From: Candidatus Sulfopaludibacter sp. SbA3
Lineage (GTDB): Bacteria; Acidobacteriota; Terriglobia; Bryobacterales; Bryobacteraceae
Length of the DNA: 63,206 bases
Direction of reading: 5' to 3'
Assembly: GCA_945893365.1 (NCBI GenBank)
Contig: CAMDED010000024.1
Coordinates: 1-63,206, forward strand
Shown here: piece by piece, positions 28,106 through 36,369 of the stretch
Numbering within the stretch: the first letter of the stretch is position 1
Layout: every line of letters starts with the position of its first letter
Program-made: the position numbers and the translations under genes
The notes under the pieces: model-generated
The model's database searches: none
What the model was told of the DNA's origin: nothing
Seen by the model: only the letters and a program-made list of their open reading frames with translations

Positions 28106-29455
28106 ATGATCGATCTGCCGGTAACGAGTGGGCCATGCGTCGGCGGAATGTCGCGGCGCGAGACTTTGCGAATCGGCTCCCTGGGCGTGTTCGGTTTGAA
28201 CTTGCCGCAACTGCTGCGCGCGGCGGACGATAACCGCCAGAAGGGACGGCCGGGCAAGACAAACTCATGTATCCTGCTATGGCTGAGCGGAGGCATCAGC
28301 CAGATCGATAGTTTCGACCCAAAGCCCAACGCGCCTCTCGAGATACGGGGCGAGTTCAAGACGATTCCAACCACTACGCCGGGCATTCATTTTGTAGAAC
28401 ATCTGCCGCGGCTGGCGCGCCTCACGCAGCGCTTTTCACTCATCCGTTCGATGACCCACAACCAAGGCACGCACGGATTGGCCGACCAGTTGGTAACCAG
28501 CGGCTACGCGCCAACGCCCTCGGGCGTCGGGGTCCGTTATCCCTCCCAGGGCTCGGTTGTCAGTTGGGTTACGGGCTATCGCGACGGCGTGCCGCCCTAC
28601 GTTTACGTCGGTGACATCAGCGGTCCCGACGGATTCCGGAAGCGGGATGCTCTCAATGCCGGCGTTCTGGGAGCTCAGTACAATCCGCTCGAAATCGGCG
28701 ACAAGGCGAACGACGCCGGATTTCGGGTTAAGGATGTTACTCCGCCGAAGGGAGTGGACCTCGAACGGATGGGCAGCCGCCGCTCCATGCTCCAGATGCT
28801 GGACAAGTGGCAGCGCGGGACAGATAGCCGGCTTGCCATGCTCGACGAGGTGGACGGCTACTATCAGAAGGCATATTCCCTGGTCACCTCACCGCGCGTC
28901 AAGAAGGCGTTTCAGCTCGACGAGGAGCCCGCCAAACTGCGCGACGCCTACGGGCGAACCATGTTCGGCCAAAGCTGCCTGCTGGCTCGGCGTATGGTGG
29001 AAGCCGGAGTCCGATACGTCACGGTGGGGATGCCGGGTTGGGATACGCACACGAATAACTTCCGCGATATGAAGGACAAGCTCCTGCCTGTTCTGGATAT
29101 GGCCTATTCGGCCCTGCTTCAGGATGTGCATGACCGCGGCCTAATGGATTCGACGCTGGTCATTTGCATGGGCGAGTTCGGCCGGACCCCGAAAATCAAC
29201 GCGGAGGCGGGCCGGGACCACTGGCCGGCAACGCAGGTTTTCGCTCTTGGCGGCGCGGGCGTCAAGACGGGCCTTGTCGTGGGCGCCACCAACGAACGCT
29301 CGGAATACCCCACGGAGCGGCCGGTGTCGGTACAGGATTTCTCCGCAACCGTGTACTCGGCTCTTGGGATATCGCCGGACCTTGTCTATCCAAACGAAAA
29401 CCGCCCCACGACGGTTTTGACCGGGGGCGAGCCGATCTCCGAGTTGATCGCATGA
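28106..29455 (+). CDS. DUF1501 protein (sulfatase-like fold, exported)
   Basis: ATG 28106 follows a GAGAGAGG ribosome site 11 bp after the DUF1553 gene. The N-terminus has a Tat-like motif (MSRRETLRIGSLGVFGLNLP). DUF1501 proteins are related to the alkaline phosphatase/sulfatase superfamily, and the family features are present: CILLWLSGGISQIDSFDPKP, SMTHNQGTHG, GMPGWDTHTNNF, MGEFGRTPKIN, GRDHWP. At 449 residues the length is normal. DUF1501 and DUF1549/DUF1553 genes are almost always paired, and the pair probably acts on one exported substrate. The stop overlaps the next start as ATGA. Confidence 0.9.
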   Translation: MIDLPVTSGPCVGGMSRRETLRIGSLGVFGLNLPQLLRAADDNRQKGRPGKTNSCILLWLSGGISQIDSFDPKPNAPLEIRGEFKTIPTTTPGIHFVEHLPRLARLTQRFSLIRSMTHNQGTHGLADQLVTSGYAPTPSGVGVRYPSQGSVVSWVTGYRDGVPPYVYVGDISGPDGFRKRDALNAGVLGAQYNPLEIGDKANDAGFRVKDVTPPKGVDLERMGSRRSMLQMLDKWQRGTDSRLAMLDEVDGYYQKAYSLVTSPRVKKAFQLDEEPAKLRDAYGRTMFGQSCLLARRMVEAGVRYVTVGMPGWDTHTNNFRDMKDKLLPVLDMAYSALLQDVHDRGLMDSTLVICMGEFGRTPKINAEAGRDHWPATQVFALGGAGVKTGLVVGATNERSEYPTERPVSVQDFSATVYSALGISPDLVYPNENRPTTVLTGGEPISELIA

Positions 29456-31089
29456 GGCCTTGGGCGTTTTGGCTGGCCTTGGCTCCCATTGCCGCCAGCC
29501 AGGAATTAGACTATTCGAAACAGGTCGGGCCGGTCCTCGAAGAGCGTTGCGCCGGCTGCCACAATCATGCCGTGATCGATAAGAAAGCGGTGGGCGGCGG
29601 CCTTGCGCTCGATTCCCATGATGGGATTCTAAGAGGCGCCGCCGGCCACGCCGTCGTGATTCCTGGAAATGCGTCCGGGAGCGAACTGGTGAGGCGCATC
29701 GAGTCGAGCGACGCTAAGCGCCGCATGCCGTTCGGCGGCCCACCCCTCAGCCGCGAGTCGATTGAACTCATTCGACGCTGGATTGACGACGGCGCGAAGC
29801 CAGGCTCATCGTCAGCGACGCTGGCGCCGCCCGATACCGCGGTGGCCCCTCAGGCGCCCGTGCGTTTCACCGAGGTATTCCTGCCCTTTGGACGCCGTAC
29901 GCCCGTGACATCGAGCGCGGCCGCGCGCGAGTCCCGCCCTAAGCCCTCGATTGATGTCCCGGCGGCGCTCGTTGTGGAAGAGGAAGCGGCGGCCGAGCGG
30001 ATCGTGACGTCTCCCTACACGACAGGCATCGACGCGACGATCGGTCCGCTCGCGCCCGTGACGGCCTTGGCCTTTCATCCAGACGGCAAACGGCTCTTGA
30101 CGGGTTCATCGGGGCGAGTTGTGGTCTGGGACCTCGAGCGGCGGGTTGTTACCGGGGAGATCGGCGATGTCACCGGCCGTGTGAACAGTCTTGAGTTCAG
30201 TCCCGACGCAAAGCTGCTTTCGGTCGCCGGGGGCAGGCCTTTCGCCGCCGGCGAAGTGCGCCTGTATGACGCGAACGGCCTAAAGCCGGTTGCCCAGTTC
30301 GCAGCGCATAAGGAAGTGATCCTCGACCAGGCCTTCAGCCCCGACTCGGCGCGTCTGGCGACAGTCGGTTTCGACCGCACGGTTGAGATCCGGGACATCG
30401 CCGGGCGCAAGCGGATCGCACAGATCAACGATCACTCCGACACCGTGCAGGCGGTGGCATTCGACCCTTCCGGCAAGAGGCTGGCTACCGGCAGTATGGA
30501 TCGGACCGTGAAGCTATCCGATGGCGTCTCCGGCGGAGGTCTGCTCACGATCAACCCGGAGCTCAAGGGAATTCTCGCCGTCGCCTTTAGTCCCGATGGG
30601 CGGTACGTGTTGACCGCCGGAGAGTCACCCGAACTTCGCTGGTGGGAGATCGCCGACATCGGAGAAAGTGTAACCGAGCGCGGTTGGACGCCGACGCGGA
30701 AGATGCAGGGTCACGTCGGACCGGTCTACGACATGCGATTCAGCCCGGACGGCAAGGTGCTCGCCACCGCCAGCGCCGATCGTACCGTGCGGCTCTGGGA
30801 CGGCAAGTCGGGCCGGCTCATCCGCGCGCTCGTGGACGCGGACGACCTTCTGTACTCGGTCGCCTTCAGTCCCGATTCGCGCCTGATCGCGGCCGCCGGC
30901 GGTGACGGCATCACCCGCTTTTGGGAAGTGAATACGGGCAAACTGCTCGGCCTGTTCGTTCACCGGTCCATGAGGCGCGAGGCGCCGGTCGAATGGGTGG
31001 CCGTCGACCCGGACGGGCGCGCCGGGGCGTCGCCGGGCTTAGAGGGCAAGGTTCGCCAAAGAAGGGGGCGGAATGCGGCAGTTCGCTAG
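29452..31089 (+). CDS. Planctomycete-type cytochrome c with WD40 propeller
   Basis: A short signal peptide leads to a PSCyt1-like cytochrome domain (about 18-110) with the haem motif CAGCH at residues 33-37 and a later methionine in RRMPFGGPPLSRE as candidate axial ligand. A linker of about 80 residues follows, then a WD40 propeller from about residue 196 with repeats ending in WD-like dipeptides (VVVWDLER, RTVRLWDGKSGRL, GITRFWEVNTGKL). Cytochrome-WD40 fusions are known in planctomycetes and acidobacteria and are presumed to pass electrons in the periplasm. The start overlaps the DUF1501 stop, and its 3' end overlaps the next gene by 17 bp. Confidence 0.87.
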   Translation: MRPWAFWLALAPIAASQELDYSKQVGPVLEERCAGCHNHAVIDKKAVGGGLALDSHDGILRGAAGHAVVIPGNASGSELVRRIESSDAKRRMPFGGPPLSRESIELIRRWIDDGAKPGSSSATLAPPDTAVAPQAPVRFTEVFLPFGRRTPVTSSAAARESRPKPSIDVPAALVVEEEAAAERIVTSPYTTGIDATIGPLAPVTALAFHPDGKRLLTGSSGRVVVWDLERRVVTGEIGDVTGRVNSLEFSPDAKLLSVAGGRPFAAGEVRLYDANGLKPVAQFAAHKEVILDQAFSPDSARLATVGFDRTVEIRDIAGRKRIAQINDHSDTVQAVAFDPSGKRLATGSMDRTVKLSDGVSGGGLLTINPELKGILAVAFSPDGRYVLTAGESPELRWWEIADIGESVTERGWTPTRKMQGHVGPVYDMRFSPDGKVLATASADRTVRLWDGKSGRLIRALVDADDLLYSVAFSPDSRLIAAAGGDGITRFWEVNTGKLLGLFVHRSMRREAPVEWVAVDPDGRAGASPGLEGKVRQRRGRNAAVR

Positions 31090-33151
31090 TTGCTTGCTCT
31101 TGCTTTTGCCGGCGGTCCCGCTCTTGGGTCAACGCGGGTATCCTCGAATCGAGACCGTGTTTCCCGGCGCGGTCGCCCGCGGCTCGTCGACCGAAGTTAT
31201 GCTGACGGGCCGTTACAACCTGCGCGAGAGCACGCGCGTGCTGTTTGATCATCCAGGCGTCACGGGCGCGATCGTAGAATGGCAGGATCTGGGCGACACG
31301 AAGCTTCCCGCAGAGAAGCGAAAGCCATTTGAGAGAGAAGGGCTGCGGATCAAGGTTGAGGTTGCCGCGGACACGGTACCCGGCATCCATGGGTTCCGCA
31401 TCCTCACCAAGGGAAGCCTCTCGGCTTTGGCGCACCTGTTGGTGGCCGGTGGAGGATGCGCCAGCGAGGCGGAGCCGAATAACGCGGAGGCCGAAGCCCA
31501 TGCCCTCCAGGCCGGAATGACGGTGAACGGACGCCTTGATGACGATGCCGACCTCGACATGTACCGGTTCGAGGCCAAAGCCGGCGACCGTATCGCATTT
31601 CTCGTGCATGCGGCGCGGCTGCAAAGGCCGGTACCGCAATTGGAGCGCGACTTTTCCGACATCATCGTCAGCCTCCACGACGCGGCGGGAGCCGAACTGG
31701 CGTCCGCCGACGATTCCTTGACTGAAGATCCGGAACTCTTCTACTCTTTTCAGAAGTCCGGGAGCTACTATCTTCAACTTCGAGAGGCGCGCTACCATTC
31801 AGGCCGGGACAAGTGGTGGTATACTTTGTCGGCCATGGCCGGCCCCGTTGTCAGATCGGTGTTCCCCCCCGTTGTCAGCCCAGGTCAAAAGGTGAAATTG
31901 AGCTTCGACGGGTTCAACGTAGAGGCGTTACAGGGCCGGGAGGTTGAGGTTCCGGCGGATGCGAAAGGGAGCTTCAAACTCCAGGTTGCCTCGAATCCAG
32001 TGGAACTCGGCATCACCGATCTTGCCGCCGGGATTGAAGCCGATTCGCCCGGCCCCAAGGCGATCACGATTCCCGCCGGGGTCAACGGCCGGATACTCAC
32101 CGATGGCGAGACGGACCGTTACCGCTTTTCGGCGAAGGCAGGGGAACGCTTCGAGTTCGAAGTGCAAGCGCGGCGCTGGGGCTCGTGGCTCGACGCGTTA
32201 ATCGAAATACGCGACGTCAGTGGACGTTTGCTCGAGGCGCAGGATGACATGGTGAACACGATCGGCCAAACGGTGGACGGCTTGGCGTTCCCTGTCGGCA
32301 AAGATCCAAGAATCGAATGGACCGCCCCCAGTGACGGCCAATACGAAGTCCAGGTGCGCGACGCCAACTACTTCGGCGGGCAGCAGCGCTTCTACTTCTT
32401 CGCCGCACGCCGCGCGCAGGAAGACTTTGCACTCGTTCTGGACGACGATCGGATGCCGGCCGGCCCCGGAGAATCGGTGACTGCGCTCGTCTCCGTGGAG
32501 CGGCGCAACGGGTTTCGGGGACCCATCCGACTGTTCGTCCGCGGTCTACCCGAGGGAGTGTTCGCGCATGAGAGCGTGATCCCCGCTCACCTCAACCAAG
32601 GCAACATCGTCATCACCGCGCGTCCGGAAGCGAGGCCCGGCGTCAACCCCATCCTGGTGGGCGGTCGTGCGGCGGCGCATTCACCCGAAGGCCGCTCTCT
32701 AGAGATCGAGCGGATCGCCACGCCCTTCGCGCCGATGGGGCAGGCCGGTGGCCGAAGCTTCCTGGAGGTACCCACCGCGGTGGCTTCGGTCGGCGAAGGG
32801 AGCGATATCATCCTTGAAGCGGATCCGAAGGCGATCATGATCGGCCGGGGCGAATCGGTTACCGTCAAGATTCGCGCTGTTCGAAACAAGTATGCGGGGC
32901 CGATCGAAATGAACATTATTCTCTGGAACCTCATGCAGCGCTTCAGTAAGCTACCGGCCGGTCTGATCTACGAGGAGAAGCTGAGTAAGACCTCTCTCGG
33001 ACCTGACGAAACCGAAGGCTACGTTACGTTTCGAGCCGAGCCCGACGCGCCGCCGTTGGACGACTATCTCATGGCTGTAATGGGCCAGATTACATACAAC
33101 CGGATCTACATGACGCGCGTGGCAGCGCCGTTCCGGCTGACGATTCGGTAG
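31073..33151 (+). CDS. Exported protein with pre-peptidase C-terminal (PPC) domains
   Basis: The 692-residue protein has a signal peptide (ASCLLLLLPAVPLLGQ). A beta-rich N-terminal region with VFPGAVARGSSTEVMLTG follows, and then two PPC-like domains: one near 140-245 (EPNNAEAEAHAL, DDDADLDMYRFEAKAGDRI) and one near 330-445 (DGETDRYRFSAKAGERFEFE). PPC domains are beta-sandwiches found after secreted protease domains, where they bind carbohydrate or help secretion. No protease domain is present here, so the protein may be a binding subunit for the DUF1501/DUF1553 products. It is the last gene of the operon. Confidence 0.83.
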   Translation: MRQFASCLLLLLPAVPLLGQRGYPRIETVFPGAVARGSSTEVMLTGRYNLRESTRVLFDHPGVTGAIVEWQDLGDTKLPAEKRKPFEREGLRIKVEVAADTVPGIHGFRILTKGSLSALAHLLVAGGGCASEAEPNNAEAEAHALQAGMTVNGRLDDDADLDMYRFEAKAGDRIAFLVHAARLQRPVPQLERDFSDIIVSLHDAAGAELASADDSLTEDPELFYSFQKSGSYYLQLREARYHSGRDKWWYTLSAMAGPVVRSVFPPVVSPGQKVKLSFDGFNVEALQGREVEVPADAKGSFKLQVASNPVELGITDLAAGIEADSPGPKAITIPAGVNGRILTDGETDRYRFSAKAGERFEFEVQARRWGSWLDALIEIRDVSGRLLEAQDDMVNTIGQTVDGLAFPVGKDPRIEWTAPSDGQYEVQVRDANYFGGQQRFYFFAARRAQEDFALVLDDDRMPAGPGESVTALVSVERRNGFRGPIRLFVRGLPEGVFAHESVIPAHLNQGNIVITARPEARPGVNPILVGGRAAAHSPEGRSLEIERIATPFAPMGQAGGRSFLEVPTAVASVGEGSDIILEADPKAIMIGRGESVTVKIRAVRNKYAGPIEMNIILWNLMQRFSKLPAGLIYEEKLSKTSLGPDETEGYVTFRAEPDAPPLDDYLMAVMGQITYNRIYMTRVAAPFRLTIR

Positions 33152-33164
33152 TCTTTCGCGGCCA

Positions 33165-33190
33165 GGTCCGTCCCGGACCGATTCCTTCTA
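33165..33190 (+). terminator. Possible terminator after the receptor operon
   Basis: A 6-bp perfect stem (GGTCCG at 33165-33170 with CGGACC at 33174-33179) and a 3-nt loop lie 14 bp after the last stop codon. A moderately T-rich stretch follows, without a clear T tract. It is a plausible but weak intrinsic terminator. Confidence 0.4.
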
Positions 33191-33392
33191 TTAAGACCCA
33201 AACGGCCAATGGGAAGTCGCGTCCATGGAGCGTCCGTTGACTCCGCGAAAGGGCTCGCCGGCGGTTGGGAGGCAATCCTTGTCCCGATCCGCCCGATTCC
33301 CGGGCGCCACTGAATCAGCCATTCCCTCCCTGCCTGCTAACATGACGCCACCACTTAGACGTGGGTTTATGCGATTATTCAGGAATAGGGAT

Positions 33393-34688
33393 CGTTAGGG
33401 ATTAACATTTACATTAAGCCTACCGCCGATGCGGCTGGATTGTGTAGTTCCAATCGCCATGGAAATCAGGGCGGAGGACGCCGACCGACGCCAGTTGCTC
33501 GTCCGGCACATCGACCTTAGTCTGGTACTGGTACTTGTTGGGGGTCGATGTTACATCCAAGTCCTTGTTTGTAGTTGTATTTCCGATCAGATCGACGATG
33601 ACTTCGTGACTGGTCAGCGGACGGCCCCGTCTGTTCATGCTGATGCGTGAGCAGAGTCGATGCTCAATCTTGTTCCATTTGCGTGTACCGGGAGGCAGTC
33701 CCGAGACGCTGATCGTCAGGCGGAGAGCGTCGGCTATCTTCTGCAGTTCCCCCTTCCAGAGCCGAACACGGTATCCCTTGGTCCCGCCGCCGTCGGCGCA
33801 AATCAGCAGCTCACCGGCGCTTGGGTAGAGTTCGATTCCCATATCCTGCCACCAGCGCCGAATACTGGAGGCGGCGAAGCCGGCCGTGTAATGATCGGAA
33901 CCGACGTCGACCCAACCGAGATTCCGCGCGACATCACAGAGCGCCGACGGCATCGCCGTATCCAAGCGAAGGTCAGGGAAATCATGCACTTGGACCTGTT
34001 CCGGTTCACCCGTCGGCTGCCCCTTGGTTGCGGGATTGCGGCATTCCCGCAGCCGCTCCTTCTTTTTCGTGTCTACCGAAATCACCGGCAGGCCACGCCC
34101 CAGGAAGGCAAGCACTTGCCGATTGACGAACTGAAACTGCGCCTCCCGGGACGGATGACGGCTAGAAGTCTTCCTGGTTTTTGCATTTGCATGCAAGCTA
34201 TAACCCAACTGATGCAGTGTTTCCGCCACCACTGGATGGCTCACCACGTGTCCGGCATCGCCGAGCGCGCGGGACAATTGACGAGTACTCTTGCATGTCC
34301 AGCGCAAGGGCGGCATGGACTGGCCCGCCCGTGTCTCGGGATCGACCAAGCGTTCCAGTTCGGCTACCATTTCGGGATCGCGCTCGTAAATCGACTTGCG
34401 TCCCCCGCCGGGCTCTCGTACCCGGCCCTGAGGCACATCCGGAGTCTTTAGTTCTTCCAGTCCTTTGTGGATCGTTGGGCGGCTCAGGCCGGCCGCGCGG
34501 GCGACGATGGAAATCCCGCCCCGCCCCAGCGATAGCGCCTCCGAGGCCGCAGCCACTCGCCGCTGCCTCTCATTGAGAAACGGAAACAAAGAGGCAAATT
34601 TCTGTTTCAAACGTTCATCGACACCCATCCCCAAATGATGCACCCACCCACGTGTCTTGTCAACGTTATTTGTTAACAAACCCTTAGT
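33393..34688 (-). mobile_element. ISAzo13-type insertion sequence, approximate limits
   Basis: The element is defined by its transposase. Candidate terminal inverted repeats are at about 33394-33412 (GTTAGGGATTAACATTTAC) and, on the opposite strand, about 34665-34688 (CTAAGGGTTTGTTAACAAAT). They share the order [C/G]TNAGGG, TTAAC and A/T-rich bases but are not identical. A TTTGTTAACAAA palindrome (34670-34681) lies at the right end. The element sits directly upstream of the exopolysaccharide locus, and no target duplication could be fixed. Confidence 0.5.
33420..34628 (-). CDS. ISAzo13-family transposase
   Basis: This 402-residue transposase starts at ATG 34628 (MGVDERLKQKFASLFPFLNE); an upstream in-frame start at 34715 would add unrelated residues. 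An N-terminal helix-turn-helix (GGISIVARAAGLSRPTIHKG) recognises DNA. The DDE core has ISVDTKKKE (first Asp), ICADGGG (second Asp) and a later Glu in KWNKIEHRL, as in ISAzo13-type elements. No stop or frameshift is present, so it could be active. It points away from the exopolysaccharide genes, and its upstream sequence merges with the region ahead of the NusG-like gene. Confidence 0.88.
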   Translation of the reverse strand: MGVDERLKQKFASLFPFLNERQRRVAAASEALSLGRGGISIVARAAGLSRPTIHKGLEELKTPDVPQGRVREPGGGRKSIYERDPEMVAELERLVDPETRAGQSMPPLRWTCKSTRQLSRALGDAGHVVSHPVVAETLHQLGYSLHANAKTRKTSSRHPSREAQFQFVNRQVLAFLGRGLPVISVDTKKKERLRECRNPATKGQPTGEPEQVQVHDFPDLRLDTAMPSALCDVARNLGWVDVGSDHYTAGFAASSIRRWWQDMGIELYPSAGELLICADGGGTKGYRVRLWKGELQKIADALRLTISVSGLPPGTRKWNKIEHRLCSRISMNRRGRPLTSHEVIVDLIGNTTTNKDLDVTSTPNKYQYQTKVDVPDEQLASVGVLRPDFHGDWNYTIQPHRR

Positions 34689-34818
34689 ACCTTGCCAAGC
34701 GCGCTGGGCGGACATTTTACTAGGTGTTTGAGCGGATTCGTGGTACTTTGGTAGTATATTTTATGCAGCGTAATGCCGCTCACCGCAACTTCTCCCCGGG
34801 GGGGCGAATGGGACTAAA

Positions 34819-34840
34819 GGGGCGGTAGCTTGTCCGCTCT
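34819..34840 (+). promoter_or_regulatory. ops/JUMPstart-like element ahead of the NusG-like gene
   Basis: GGGGCGGTAGCTTG at 34819-34832 differs by one base from the enterobacterial sequence GGGGCGGTAGCGTG, the core of the JUMPstart/ops element through which RfaH is recruited to paused RNA polymerase. The nearby CTAAA also matches the bases that precede the core in JUMPstart. The complementary pair GCGG (34822-34825 region) and CCGC (34834-34837 region) could form a small hairpin around the loop TAGCTTGT, as ops does. It lies about 55 bp before the NusG-like start codon, exactly where a self-recruited antiterminator of an exopolysaccharide operon would be expected to act. The functional link is inference. 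Confidence 0.55.
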
Positions 34841-34890
34841 CCCCGCTGGCTGACTTCGGTCGGGAGCTCATCGCGCGGGGGGATTTGGCA

Positions 34891-35418
34891 ATGACCGAAA
34901 AGACTGCTGCACCTGCCGCGGCGACTGATGCGTGGTACGGTCTCCGCACGAAATCCAAGTTCGAAAAAGTCACCGCCGCGTCGTTGGCTCATAAGGGGTA
35001 CGTTTCTTATTTGCCTTGCTTTCGCCGCCGCCACCGGTGGACCGATCGGGTCACGGAGATTGAGTCTCCGCTTTTTCCCGGTTATGTATTTTGCCGCTTC
35101 GATGTTACTAAGCGGCTGCCCATCCTCACGACCCCCGGGGTTGTTTCCGTCGTCGGAATCGGGAAGCAGCCTCAGGCGATCCCGGACGAGGAAATCGCCG
35201 CAATAGAAACCATCCTCAAATCCGATGTATTTGCCGAACCTTGGCCGTACCTGCGAGAAGGCGAGCGCATCCGCATTGAAAAAGGCCCGCTCAACGGGCT
35301 CGAAGGCATCGTTGTAAAGAAGACACGAGACGAATGGCGAATCGTCGTGTCGGTTACTCTGCTTCAGCGTTCCGTCGCCGCGGAAATCGATCGTGATTGG
35401 GTCCGTGTTATTAAGTAA
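34891..35418 (+). CDS. NusG-like transcription antiterminator (UpxY/RfaH type)
   Basis: The 175-residue protein has an NGN domain (about 14-115; WYGLRTKSKFEKVTAASLAH, SPLFPGYVFCRFD) and a C-terminal KOW domain (about 122-172; GERIRIEKGPLNGLEGIVVK). Specialised NusG paralogues of this kind head long polysaccharide operons, where they ride RNA polymerase and prevent Rho-dependent termination. ATG 34891 was chosen because GGGGGGAT lies about 8 bp before it; a TTG at 34885 is the alternative. It is the first gene of the exopolysaccharide locus, and the ops-like element is just upstream. It is not the general NusG, which sits with secE and ribosomal genes in other genomes. Confidence 0.88.
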   Translation: MTEKTAAPAAATDAWYGLRTKSKFEKVTAASLAHKGYVSYLPCFRRRHRWTDRVTEIESPLFPGYVFCRFDVTKRLPILTTPGVVSVVGIGKQPQAIPDEEIAAIETILKSDVFAEPWPYLREGERIRIEKGPLNGLEGIVVKKTRDEWRIVVSVTLLQRSVAAEIDRDWVRVIK

Positions 35419-35491
35419 ATACCCGGATCTACTTCCACCAGCCGATCCCGGCCAGGGATCGCGGCCCTCGTACCCGGTCGCGCACTAACCC

Positions 35492-35752
35492 ATGCCCGCC
35501 AAAGCGCGCAGTAAAATGATAAGCTTTCGCCTTACATCCGAAGAATACGTCCGTCTCCGTAAAGCCGCTGAGGCCGCTGGTGTGGATAACATGTCGGAAG
35601 TGGCCCGGTCCGCCGTGCGACGCCTCATTTCCACTCCGAACGTCCCGCTCGACGAGCAGGTGCGGACCCTCCGCGCCAAGATTGAAAGCCTCGGAAACGA
35701 AGTTGACCGGGTCTCCCGCCTCGTCGAACAATCCAAAGCGGCTCGCGCGTGA
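35492..35752 (+). CDS. Small ribbon-helix-helix-like DNA-binding protein with coiled coil
   Basis: The first half (MISFRLTSEEYVRLRKAAEA, then DNMSEVARSAVRRLI) has the beta-strand/helix/helix layout of ribbon-helix-helix proteins (MobC/CopG type). The second half (VRTLRAKIESLGNEVDRVSR) has heptad spacing and may form a coiled coil for dimerisation. At 86 residues it has no room for another domain. Its stop overlaps the next start (GTGA), so it is co-translated with the exported protein downstream. A role in regulating the locus is likely but unproved. Confidence 0.7.
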   Translation: MPAKARSKMISFRLTSEEYVRLRKAAEAAGVDNMSEVARSAVRRLISTPNVPLDEQVRTLRAKIESLGNEVDRVSRLVEQSKAARA

Positions 35753-36369
35753 TTCCCCTCTCTCGGGTGTGCGAGCCGAAACTCCCCATGCGTTGTTTAG
35801 CGGTCGTTTTGTTGTATCTCGTACTGCGTCCGGGGTCCCCGCTACCCGCCCAGCAGGCATCCGGCCTCACCGTCACGGTCCTCAAAGGCGAGGGCAGCCG
35901 CAACAGCATTAAATCCCGCACCGGCATGCCGATTGAAGTCGAAGTTCGCGATAACCAAGACAAGTTCGTTGCCGGAGCTCAGGTCATATTCCAACTCCCG
36001 AGTTTCGGCCCCAGCGGATCCTTCCCCGGCGGGCTGCTCTCGGAACGGACCACCACCGGACCCGACGGCCATGCGACGATGACCGGCTTTGTCCCGAATG
36101 ATATCGAGGGCCGCTTCAATGTCAAAGTCACCGCCGACTCCGGTAGCCTCTCGGGCTCCGCCATCGTGTCGAAGATCAACGTCGCCCAACTCGCGGCGGA
36201 TAAGCCAAAGTCTCGAAAAGCCCTGTGGATCGTCATAGCCGCGGGTGCCGCGGGGGGCGTCGCGGCAGGTGTTCTTGCTGGCGGAAAAGGCGGACCGGCC
36301 CCACCCCCGCCACCTGCTCCCTCGGTTACCGTCACTCCAGGTACCGTAACTGTGGGGGGGCCTCGCTAA
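35749..36369 (+). CDS. Exported Ig-like protein with C-terminal membrane segment
   Basis: The GTG at 35749 overlaps the preceding stop. An ATG at 35788 would begin directly with the signal peptide (MRCLAVVLLYLVLRPGSPLP) and is the main alternative. The mature part holds one bacterial Ig-like domain of about 100 residues (VEVRDNQDKFVAGAQVIFQL, TTGPDGHATMTGFVPNDIEG, then FNVKVTADS). A hydrophobic, glycine/alanine-rich segment follows (ALWIVIAAGAAGGVAAGVLA), and then a proline-rich tail. The protein may sit in the inner membrane with the Ig domain in the periplasm. The function is unknown; its place suggests a role in export or anchoring of the polysaccharide. Confidence 0.72.
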   Translation: MIPLSRVCEPKLPMRCLAVVLLYLVLRPGSPLPAQQASGLTVTVLKGEGSRNSIKSRTGMPIEVEVRDNQDKFVAGAQVIFQLPSFGPSGSFPGGLLSERTTTGPDGHATMTGFVPNDIEGRFNVKVTADSGSLSGSAIVSKINVAQLAADKPKSRKALWIVIAAGAAGGVAAGVLAGGKGGPAPPPPPAPSVTVTPGTVTVGGPR

